Source: Thermoproteota archaeon (lineage in GTDB: Archaea > Thermoproteota > Thermoprotei_A > Sulfolobales > Pyrodictiaceae). From it: a stretch of 10,910 nucleotides of DNA. Positions 1 through 6,192 of this stretch are shown piece by piece (positions within the stretch are counted from its first letter, which is position 1; each line of letters opens with the position of its first letter). The position numbers and the translations under genes were made by a program. The notes under the pieces were generated by a model that was not told the origin of the DNA, made no database searches, and saw only the letters and a program-made list of their open reading frames with translations. The stretch is from contig JAADFC010000134.1 of assembly GCA_013153105.1 (NCBI GenBank), forward strand, positions 1 through 10,910, given 5' to 3'.

Positions 1-61
1 GGCTATGCTCGTACTCCAGGAGGATCCACCGCCCCAGGCTCTCCTCAAGATGCTCTATCAC
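1..61 (-). CDS. Partial CDS, N-terminus of SFM1/DUF431-like SPOUT methyltransferase
   Basis: The frame opens with a GTG at 61-59 and stays open to the window edge, giving 20 codons that begin MIEHLEESLGRW and end LLEYEHS. From memory, the SPOUT-class methyltransferases of the DUF431/SFM1 family begin with a very similar pattern (xIIEHxEExxxxWxxLEYxx); the yeast member methylates an arginine of ribosomal protein uS3. The role of the archaeal members is less clear. A GGAGGAG lies about 10 bases upstream of the GTG. The start overlaps the end of the UPF0282 gene by 17 bases, so the two are probably translationally coupled. Only the N-terminus is visible, so the SAM-binding knot cannot be checked. 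The frame and the start are seen directly; the family call rests on about 15 residues. Confidence 0.55.
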   Translation of the reverse strand, partial: MIEHLEESLGRWILLEYEHS

Positions 62-935
62 TATCAGGGGGCTCCTCCTCCCAGAGCCGCCGCCGCAGAG
101 CCTCAAGAGGCTCATAGGGTGCACCAATGTACTCCGCCGCAGAGAGGAGCCTCACCCCGCTACGTCTTGATAACTCTTCGAGCAGCTCCGGGTACCGGAG
201 ATCCCTCGCGAAGTGGTGGTCGGCTATCACCAGCCCGCTGCTCCTCGCAGTCTCCGCGAGCCCCTCAAGCCCACGCTCCACCTCCTCCCTGGAGACCTTG
301 AAGCCTGCAAAGTATGTCGGGGGCCCGCTGATGAACAGTATGTCCGGCCTACGCTCCGCTATCCACCGGATAGACCCGCGGTAGACGGGCCCCTGAACAT
401 CCGAGGCGTGGATGAACCTCTCGCCGCAGCATTCAACCATAACCATCACAACATAGCCTAGGGGCGTCCCCTCAGCACCGTGCGGCACCGGGGGAGAAGC
501 CTCCACCACGACACCGTCGACCTCGAAGCGCCTACCGTCCAGCACCTCTACACGGTCAGCCGCGCTCTCCACGCCGTCGAGCCGGAGCCACCTGTGGGCC
601 CGGATACGCTGGCTAACATTGATGTTCGAGCGTGGGTCCTTGACGAGGAGCAGCTTACCCCGGTAGAGGCCGGGTGAGCCGGGCCCCCGGATATAGTGGT
701 CATAATGGTAGTGTGTCACCACAACTATAGAGGCACGCTGGAGTTCGAGGCGTATCCGCCCCTCTATCTCCCGCAGCCTCTGCAGCTCCCTAGGATGGGG
801 AGGAAGCCCGTAGCGTCTAGGGGCGTAGCTCACCCCAGGGTCTATGAATATAGTGACCCCGCCTGCCTCAACCACGGTAGCCATTGACCTTGAGCCGATG
901 CTGTCAGCCCCGATTATACGCACCTTCAGGCCCAT
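45..935 (-). CDS. UPF0282 family metallo-beta-lactamase-fold protein
   Basis: The 296-residue protein starts at ATG 935. The frame stays open upstream to 1028, but residues only match the family from MGLKVRIIGADSIG onward. It carries the metallo-beta-lactamase metal motif HYHYDH (H75, H77, D79, H80), then PVPHG (H152), HASDVQGP (H176, D179) and ADHHF (D239, H240, H241). The segments SIGSRSMAT, IDPGVSYAPRRYGLPP and SNINVSQ are typical of UPF0282, an archaeal family of about 300 residues whose substrate is not known. No signal peptide or membrane segment is seen, so it is probably a cytosolic metal-dependent hydrolase. It lies 140 bases downstream of the small basic-protein gene and overlaps the SFM1-like gene by 17 bases. 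Family assignment is firm; function is open. Confidence 0.88.
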   Translation of the reverse strand: MGLKVRIIGADSIGSRSMATVVEAGGVTIFIDPGVSYAPRRYGLPPHPRELQRLREIEGRIRLELQRASIVVVTHYHYDHYIRGPGSPGLYRGKLLLVKDPRSNINVSQRIRAHRWLRLDGVESAADRVEVLDGRRFEVDGVVVEASPPVPHGAEGTPLGYVVMVMVECCGERFIHASDVQGPVYRGSIRWIAERRPDILFISGPPTYFAGFKVSREEVERGLEGLAETARSSGLVIADHHFARDLRYPELLEELSRRSGVRLLSAAEYIGAPYEPLEALRRRLWEEEPPDSDRAS

Positions 936-955
936 GTATCCCGCCCGCCAGTCAA

Positions 956-973
956 GCCGAGGGAAGCCTCGGC
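956..973 (-). other. Hairpin just upstream of the UPF0282 gene
   Basis: GCCGAGG (956-962) and CCTCGGC (967-973) form a perfect seven-pair inverted repeat around a four-base loop (GAAG on +, CTTC on -). In the leftward direction it sits about 20 bases before ATG 935, within the 140-base gap after the small basic-protein gene. It could be an intercistronic RNA hairpin, for example a processing or stability element. There is no T-run after it on the minus strand, so it does not look like an intrinsic terminator. The pairing is seen; the role is a guess. Confidence 0.4.
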
Positions 974-1075
974 GGGGAGGCCCTTGATAGGGCTCAGCGG
1001 CGGCCGCCCCCTGGAGGGCTCTCTGCACCCCGGGCTACGCTGAGGGGAAGGCTCATCACAGCCAGGGGTGGAGGG

Positions 1076-1471
1076 CTAGAGCGGGACCACGGTCAGCCCC
1101 TCGAAAACCCACCTGTAGCGCTTGTACACATCCTCCCGGACTATCACGTCCTCGCCGGAGACAGCGTAGACCAGGCCGGCGAGAGGGTTGCGGGGAGGGT
1201 CGGGCTTGTCCCTCAGCTCCTCCGGCTTCTCCCTCCCCACATACCTCCAGCGTAGCCTGCCATCCCGGTCCTCCAGCCTCCCCCAGTACCTCCCTATGTA
1301 CACGTAGCGTAGCCTGCCGTATCGCGTGCTGCGGGTGACCATGTGCACGGGCTTCAGGTAGTAGCTCGTGCCCCGGAGCATGCTGTTATACCTGTAGATG
1401 TCCCTCAAGTACCTCTCGAGCACCTCCTCGAGAGCGCGTCTGCCGCCCTTCACAAGCAGGTACCGCGGCAA
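1076..1471 (-). CDS. Small basic protein of unknown function
   Basis: I do not recognise this 131-residue protein. It starts at TTG 1471, 21 bases after the metG stop, so it is probably cotranscribed with metG. The next in-frame methionine is residue 31, and using it would discard a plausible amphipathic helix (residues 10-30, ALEEVLERYLRDIYRYNS). The protein is rich in Arg and Tyr, with a central RYVYIGRYWGRLE and RWRYVGREKPEEL: two similar Tyr-Val-Gly-Arg segments that read like paired beta-strands. No cysteine cluster, signal peptide or membrane segment is visible. The basic, aromatic character and placement beside metG would fit an RNA- or DNA-binding role, but that is speculation. The protein-like composition and the operon position make it likely to be a real gene. 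Confidence 0.65.
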   Translation of the reverse strand: MPRYLLVKGGRRALEEVLERYLRDIYRYNSMLRGTSYYLKPVHMVTRSTRYGRLRYVYIGRYWGRLEDRDGRLRWRYVGREKPEELRDKPDPPRNPLAGLVYAVSGEDVIVREDVYKRYRWVFEGLTVVPL

Positions 1472-1492
1472 CGCAGCTTCCCCGCCACGCCT

Positions 1493-3211
1493 CTACCAGC
1501 GCAGCAGGGGAGGCCGCTTCTCCATGACCCGCCTCCGCGCCTCCTCTATAAGCTTGGGAGCCCTCTGCGGGAAGTCCTGCGGCAGCTTCCGGAACAGGGG
1601 CTCCGGCTTCCCTATCTCGTGCCCCGGCTCCAGCATGGGCTTGGCGGCCTGCTGCCACCTACCCTTCTCGTGCACGCTCCCCTCGAGGTTCAGCATTCTC
1701 CACAGCTTCTCCGCCGAGGCAGGGACGAAGGGCGCCAGTAGAACCGCGAGGGTGGCGACACTGTTAGCGGCAACATACATGGTCGTGGCAGCCCTCTCGG
1801 GCTCCCTCTTTATGGCGTCCCAGGGCGCCTTAGCGTTTAGGTACTGGTTCCCGTGCCTGGCAACCTCTACAACCTCCTCGAGAGCCTGCTTCAGCCTGAA
1901 GGAGTCCAACAGCTTGCCCACACGCTCCGGGGCCGAGAGGTAGTAGTCCATGAACTCCCTATCCTTGTCGTCGAGCCCGCCCGGCTCGGGTATGCGGCCC
2001 TTAAACCTTGACCTTATGAAGCTAAGCACACGGTGCACATAGTTGCCTATATCGTCGTTCATGTCGCTGTTGACTATCCTGTAGAACTCCTCCCAGGTGA
2101 AGTTGGTATCCTTGGTCTCAGGCCTCATCTTTATCAGTGCGAACCTCCAGTAGTCGGCTGGCAGTATCTCAAGCGCCTCATCTATCCAAATGCCGTGCCG
2201 CCTGCTCTTCGAGAACTGCTCGCCCTCATACATGAGGTACTCCGTCGCCGAGATGTACCAGGGTAGCGTGTAGGGGTCACCGCTTGCCATGAGCATAGCC
2301 GGGAAGATGATAGCGTGGAAGGGTATGTTATCCTTGCCTATGAAGAAGACTGTCCTCGTATCCTCGCGGAGCCAGTACTCGCGCCAGGCCTCGGGCTCGC
2401 CCCGCTTCTCGAAGTACTCTATCGTAGCCGATATGTAGCCGAGGAGCGCCTCGAACCAGACGTAGATGGTTTTGCCCTCCGCGCCGGGGAAGGGGGCTGG
2501 TATGCCCCACTTGTTGTCCCTCGTGACGCTCCTGGGTTTCAGCCCCTCGCGCACCCAGTTGAGGCTATAGTTCTTCACGTTCGCAGGCAGGTTAGACTCC
2601 TCTAGCCAGCGGAGCAGCCTGTCCTGCAGTTTGGGCAGATCAAAGAACCAGTGGCGGGTCTTGCGGAACTCCACGGGGCCGCCGCAGATGGCGCAGCGCG
2701 GGTTTATCAGCTCAGTCGGGTGGAGCAGGCGGCCACAGTTGTCGCACTGGTCGCCGTGCGCTTTGGGGTAGCCGCAGTAGGGGCATGTGCCGACCACGAA
2801 CCTGTCCGGGAGGAACATCCTGTCCCTGGGGCAGTAGGGGAGCGTGTCATCCTGCTCGAAGATGTAGCCGTTCCTGTAGAGCTTCATCATGAACTCCTGG
2901 ACGAACCTTATGTGGACAGGGTTCTCGGTGCGTGTATAGTTATCGAAGCTTATCATGTACTCGCGGAACAGGCTGCTGACATACTCATGGGCCTGGTCGG
3001 TAAGCTGTTTCGGGTGGACGCCGCGGCGTATAGCCTCAATCTCTATAGGGGTCCCATGCTCGTCGCTGCCGCTCACGAACACCACGTCCTCGCCGCGGAG
3101 GCGCAGGTAGCGGGCGAACACGTCAGCTGAAAGTATCGAGCCTATCAGGTTGCCCAGGTGCGGCACATTGTTAACATAGGGCCACGCTGAGGCGACAACC
3201 CACCTAGCCAT
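1493..3211 (-). CDS. metG: Methionyl-tRNA synthetase
   Basis: This class I synthetase charges tRNA-Met (initiator and elongator) with methionine. The start is ATG 3211, which is preceded by GGGGAGGAG and begins MARWVVASAWPYVNNVPHLGN; the open frame continues upstream to 3355 but is not family-like there. The HIGH-type signature is H18-L-G-N21 and the KMSKS loop is F333-S-K-S336. The insert has zinc-knuckle residues C127/D130, C143/C146, C156/C159 and C173/C176, the CxxD form of the first knuckle being normal in archaeal enzymes as far as I recall. RPETKDTNFTW (363-373) and the anticodon-binding helical domain follow. At 572 residues it ends without the EMAP-II-like C-terminal dimerisation domain, which in many archaea is a separate gene and is not seen here. 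It leads a leftward cluster with the small basic protein and UPF0282 genes. Confidence 0.97.
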   Translation of the reverse strand: MARWVVASAWPYVNNVPHLGNLIGSILSADVFARYLRLRGEDVVFVSGSDEHGTPIEIEAIRRGVHPKQLTDQAHEYVSSLFREYMISFDNYTRTENPVHIRFVQEFMMKLYRNGYIFEQDDTLPYCPRDRMFLPDRFVVGTCPYCGYPKAHGDQCDNCGRLLHPTELINPRCAICGGPVEFRKTRHWFFDLPKLQDRLLRWLEESNLPANVKNYSLNWVREGLKPRSVTRDNKWGIPAPFPGAEGKTIYVWFEALLGYISATIEYFEKRGEPEAWREYWLREDTRTVFFIGKDNIPFHAIIFPAMLMASGDPYTLPWYISATEYLMYEGEQFSKSRRHGIWIDEALEILPADYWRFALIKMRPETKDTNFTWEEFYRIVNSDMNDDIGNYVHRVLSFIRSRFKGRIPEPGGLDDKDREFMDYYLSAPERVGKLLDSFRLKQALEEVVEVARHGNQYLNAKAPWDAIKREPERAATTMYVAANSVATLAVLLAPFVPASAEKLWRMLNLEGSVHEKGRWQQAAKPMLEPGHEIGKPEPLFRKLPQDFPQRAPKLIEEARRRVMEKRPPLLRW

Positions 3212-3308
3212 TACTCTCCTCCCCACCCACCGCCCGGGGCGAGGGGCGGCCCTTCTAGCTTCTAGAGCCGGCGCCCCCGGCCACACTGCACCGCTGGGGA
3301 GGGGAATC
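3212..3308. promoter_or_regulatory. Divergent promoter region between metG and the PfkB kinase gene
   Basis: The 97-base gap separates the divergent starts of metG and the kinase gene and must hold both promoters if neither uses a site inside the other gene. The least GC-rich part is a tandem CTTCTAG CTTCTAG (3252-3265) about 45 bases from each start. It is a poor TATA match on either strand but the only candidate. Ribosome binding sites are clear on both sides: GGAGGAG before metG and GGGGAGGGG (3296-3304) before the kinase TTG. The repeat could be an operator or chance. Confidence 0.35.
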
Positions 3309-4226
3309 TTGGACCCGCCCAGGCACCTCGCTGTGGGCAACATAAACGTTGACATGTACCTCGTTGTACCGAGGCTACCCGGCCCCGACGAGGCTGTAGC
3401 AGCGTCGACCGCCTACGTGGGCCCCGGCGGCGCGGCCTCCAACTATGCCGTAGCGGCTAGCAGGGCTGGGCACCGTTCGTCGCTGCTCGCTCACACGGGT
3501 AGGCTAGCCCTCAGCCTCGGCGTTCTCGAGGCGCTTGAAAGGAGCGGTGTAGATGTGAGCCTTGTGAGGGTGCACGAGGATGAGCTGCCGGGGATAGCCG
3601 TGGTGCTGCTCGAGAGCGGCGGCCAGCGGGCTATGGTGAAGCTCGTGGGCGCTAACCGTCTGCTCACCGGCGACGAGGAGCTAGGCGGGGGTTTCGACGT
3701 AGCCCACGTGGCTAGTGTCCATCCGCGCGTGGCCCTCCGGGTGGCCTCCAGGCGCCCGGCGCGGCTACACAGCTACGACCCGGGCGGCGCGGCTCCCCAG
3801 CTCCGGGGTCACGTCGAGGAGCTGCGCGGCCTCCTTGATGTACTCTACGTTAACCGTGTCGAGTTCAGGAAGGTCTTCGGCGTGGAGCCCTCCCCTCTCG
3901 CAGCCGCGGAGGCGGCGGCCAGGCTTGAAGCTATTGTGGTGGTGAAGCTCGGCGGGGACGGGGCCCTAGCAGCCTCGCCGCGGGGGGACCTGTTGAGAGT
4001 TGAGGCCATACGGGTGGAGGCCGTCGACACCACCGGCGCGGGCGACGTGTTCGACGCTTATATGAACGCGTGGCTGGCCGAGGGCCGGAGCCTCGGCGAG
4101 GCGCTGCAGGCAGCGGCGGTCGCGGCAGGCCTCAAGGTGGCCCGCCGGGGTGCCCAGAGTGCGCCTAGCAGAAGGGAGGTCGAGGAGAGGCTCCAGCGCG
4201 GGCCCCCGAGGCTCCAGCGCCTCTAG
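3309..4226 (+). CDS. PfkB (ribokinase) family carbohydrate/nucleoside kinase
   Basis: This 305-residue kinase transfers phosphate from ATP to a sugar or nucleoside hydroxyl; the substrate cannot be read from the sequence. Start is TTG 3309, four bases after GGGGAGGGG. Family marks in order: N-terminal substrate strand AVGNINVD (8-15), the glycine motif GPGGAASNYA (38-47), NRVEF with the NxxE magnesium motif (N182, E185), VVKLGGDGA (211-219), and the anion-hole/catalytic motif DTTGAGD (240-246, D246 being the general base). NINVDMYLVV at the substrate end resembles ribokinase-like archaeal nucleoside and ADP-ribose-related kinases, but this does not fix the substrate. The 3' end overlaps the YkgJ-type gene in another frame, suggesting coexpression. 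No signal peptide is seen, so it is cytosolic. Confidence 0.92.
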   Translation: MDPPRHLAVGNINVDMYLVVPRLPGPDEAVAASTAYVGPGGAASNYAVAASRAGHRSSLLAHTGRLALSLGVLEALERSGVDVSLVRVHEDELPGIAVVLLESGGQRAMVKLVGANRLLTGDEELGGGFDVAHVASVHPRVALRVASRRPARLHSYDPGGAAPQLRGHVEELRGLLDVLYVNRVEFRKVFGVEPSPLAAAEAAARLEAIVVVKLGGDGALAASPRGDLLRVEAIRVEAVDTTGAGDVFDAYMNAWLAEGRSLGEALQAAAVAAGLKVARRGAQSAPSRREVEERLQRGPPRLQRL

Positions 4227-4632
4227 CAGCGCTGAGGCCCTGGTCGACTGCAGGCTGCCCGGCGGCCGGTTCTGCGCGCTGTGCTGCTACAACACCGAGA
4301 TGCCCCTCACGAGGCGGGATATAGAGCGTATAGAGCGGCTGGGCTACCCCAGGGACTTCTTCGCGGTACGCGGCAGCGATGGCGTCTGGAGGCTCCGTAA
4401 CGTGGACGGCCACTGCGTCTTCCTCGACCCCGCCACCGGCCGCTGCCGCATCTACCCACACCGGCCCGAGGGCTGCAGGCTCTACCCCCTCGTCTACGAC
4501 GCCGAGACGGGCAGCGTCACCGTCGACCCCGAGTGTCCGAGGGCGTGGATGATAAGCGAGGAGCAGCTCAGGCGGCTTGCGCCCCGCGTGATCAAGCTCG
4601 TCGAGGAAATATACGGAGCGGCGAGGGGCTAG
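4150..4632 (+). CDS. YkgJ-type cysteine-cluster (zinc/iron chelating) protein
   Basis: The conserved core begins near residue 34 and carries the family cysteine pattern: C34, then C42-A-L-C45-C46, then C89, C99, C109 and C129, with GHCVFLDPATGRCRIYPHRPEGC as the central motif. YkgJ-family proteins (UPF0153) are thought to bind a metal or iron-sulfur centre; their reaction is unknown. The start is uncertain. GTG 4150 and GTG 4159 both lie inside the kinase gene, and GTG 4159 has GGGGTG six bases upstream. Residues 1-30 are Ser/Arg/Gly-rich and look like the out-of-frame kinase sequence rather than a domain. There is no ATG, GTG or TTG between residue 4 and M51, which is inside the cluster, so a rare CTG start at 4240 cannot be excluded. 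The stop shares CTAG with the stop of convergent gcvPB. Confidence 0.82.
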   Translation: MPRVRLAEGRSRRGSSAGPRGSSASSSAEALVDCRLPGGRFCALCCYNTEMPLTRRDIERIERLGYPRDFFAVRGSDGVWRLRNVDGHCVFLDPATGRCRIYPHRPEGCRLYPLVYDAETGSVTVDPECPRAWMISEEQLRRLAPRVIKLVEEIYGAARG

Positions 4633-6179
4633 AGGGCCAGCTTCTCCCCCCTCTGCCTGCGCACGTAGACGCGGTAGCTAGGCGTGACGCTCCTGGGGTG
4701 GTTGGCGTAGACGTCATCCACCCTGGCCACGCTGGTGTTCCTCGGGGCTCCCCGCACCCGGTCCGGCTGCCTCTTCGCCTCCTCCGCTATCTCCCGCAGC
4801 GCCTCGGCGTACTCCTCTATGCCGCGCGGCGGCTCGGACTCGGTGAACTCTATCATGAGCGCCTCCTCGACTATCAGCGGGAAATACATTGTCGGCGCGT
4901 GGAGGCCGCGGTCCAGCAGCGCCTTGGCCACGTCGCCGGCGGTGACGCCGTACCTCCTAGCTAGCGGCCGGGCCGAGAGGACCAGCTCGTGCTTCCGCGG
5001 CCTTGTGGGGTCGTAGGGCAGCTCATAGCCCTCAGTACCCCTCATCAACGCTATGAAGTAGTTGGTGTTGACCACGCTCTGTATCGCTGCTTCGCGCAGC
5101 CCCTCGCCGCCGAGCGAGGCTATGTAGAGGAACGCCTTCACCAGGGGCACTATGTTGCCGTAGAACGCGCGTATCCTGCCGATACACTTCTCGCACCGGT
5201 AGTCCCAGTAGTAGCGCCCGCCGCTCTCGGCTATCAGGGGCCGCGGCAGGTAGTCGACCAGGGCCCCCTTGGCGCACACCACGCCCGCCCCAGGCCCGCC
5301 CCCGCCGTGGGGTGCCGCGAACGTCTTGTGGACATTCAAGTGTACAATGTCGAAGCCCATATCGCCGGGCCGCACTATGCCCATTATACCGTTGAGGTTG
5401 GCGCCATCATAGTAGAGGAGGCCGCCAGCGGAGTGTACGATGTCGGCTATTTCGAGTATGTCCTCCTCGAAGACGCCGAGAGTGTTAGGGTTTGTCAGCA
5501 TTATTCCCGCAGTCCTCTCTCCGACCACACTCTTCAACGCTTCCAGGTCAACAGTACCCTTCTCGGATGTTGGTATGCGGACTACGACGAACCCGGCCAT
5601 GGCCGCGCTAGCGGGGTTGGTTCCGTGCGCGGAGTCGGGGACCAGCATCTCGTCCCTCTGCTGCTCGCCGCGGTCGAGGTGGTACTTTCTTATCATCAGG
5701 GCGCCGGCTAGCTCACCCGCAGCACCCGCGGGCGGCTGGAGGCTGCACCGGTCCATCCCAGTAAGCTCTGCAAGCCAGCGTTCAAGCTTGTAGAGGAGTT
5801 CGAGGAGCCCCTGTACAGCCTCCTCATCCTGGTAGGGGTGGAGCATCAAGAGCCTCGTGTCGCGCGTAAGCTCCTCGGCTATCTTAGGGTTGAACTTCAT
5901 CGTACATGAGCCTAGGGGGACGGGGCCCACGTCGACACCGTAGCTCATCTGGGTCAGGCGGATGAAGTGTCTGGCAGCTTCAACCTCGCTCAAGCCCGGC
6001 AGCAGGGGCGCCTCCTCCCGGGCGGCAGGCCCCAGAGCCTCCTCGGGCTCGCCGACTATGCCCGCGAGCTCCTCGTCCTCGCTGCTGTAGGGCAGCAGTA
6101 CGCCAGTCTTCTCGGGGGAGCCTATCTCGTGGAGCAGCGGCTCACTCCACCGGGCCTGCCTCCATTCCCTCCCCGCCAC
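4629..6179 (-). CDS. gcvPB: Glycine decarboxylase (P-protein) subunit 2
   Basis: This is the C-terminal half of the split pyridoxal-phosphate glycine decarboxylase. With GcvPA it releases CO2 from glycine and passes the aminomethyl group to lipoyl-H-protein. The 516 residues include SLQPPAGAAGELAG (146-159), SAHGTNPASAAMAG (183-196), YYDGANLNG (256-264, with D258 contacting the cofactor ring nitrogen) and LNVHKTFAAPHGGGGPG (281-297), where K285 is the cofactor-binding lysine. Length is normal for archaeal GcvPB. Start is GTG 6179, six bases after the gcvPA stop, with GAGGTGA as ribosome binding site. The gene is second in a two-gene operon. H-protein, T-protein and lipoyl dehydrogenase are not in the window and must lie elsewhere. 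Its TAG stop shares four bases with the stop of the convergent YkgJ-type gene. Confidence 0.97.
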   Translation of the reverse strand: MAGREWRQARWSEPLLHEIGSPEKTGVLLPYSSEDEELAGIVGEPEEALGPAAREEAPLLPGLSEVEAARHFIRLTQMSYGVDVGPVPLGSCTMKFNPKIAEELTRDTRLLMLHPYQDEEAVQGLLELLYKLERWLAELTGMDRCSLQPPAGAAGELAGALMIRKYHLDRGEQQRDEMLVPDSAHGTNPASAAMAGFVVVRIPTSEKGTVDLEALKSVVGERTAGIMLTNPNTLGVFEEDILEIADIVHSAGGLLYYDGANLNGIMGIVRPGDMGFDIVHLNVHKTFAAPHGGGGPGAGVVCAKGALVDYLPRPLIAESGGRYYWDYRCEKCIGRIRAFYGNIVPLVKAFLYIASLGGEGLREAAIQSVVNTNYFIALMRGTEGYELPYDPTRPRKHELVLSARPLARRYGVTAGDVAKALLDRGLHAPTMYFPLIVEEALMIEFTESEPPRGIEEYAEALREIAEEAKRQPDRVRGAPRNTSVARVDDVYANHPRSVTPSYRVYVRRQRGEKLAL

Positions 6180-6185
6180 CGCTGC

Positions 6186-6192
6186 TCACCTC
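6186..6192 (-). promoter_or_regulatory. Ribosome binding site of gcvPB overlapping the gcvPA stop
   Basis: On the minus strand GAGGTGA lies six bases before GTG 6179, and its last three bases are the gcvPA stop TGA. The ribosome finishing gcvPA therefore covers the gcvPB initiation site, which would couple translation and keep the two subunits in equal amounts. This fixes GTG 6179 as the gcvPB start. Confidence 0.6.

Noticed and set aside
936..1028. N-terminal extension of the UPF0282 frame up to 1028
   Set aside because: The extra 31 residues are Ala/Pro/Arg-rich, unlike the family, and include the hairpin at 956-973. ATG 935 fits the family start.
1000..1060. Minus-strand GTGATGA in the gap before the UPF0282 gene, with a CTGA farther on
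   Set aside because: The CTGA is about 55 bases away and no D'/C' pair lies between them, so it does not make a C/D RNA.
2651..3130. Plus-strand frame of 159 codons inside metG
   Set aside because: It lies opposite the zinc-knuckle and HIGH regions of metG and looks like an antisense shadow.
3212..3355. N-terminal extension of metG by 48 codons
   Set aside because: It runs into the divergent kinase gene, has no synthetase-like sequence, and ATG 3211 has a strong GGAGG site.
4989..5711. Long plus-strand open frame of 240 codons inside gcvPB
   Set aside because: It is the antisense shadow of a strongly conserved gene and has no recognisable domain; long shadow frames are expected at this GC content.
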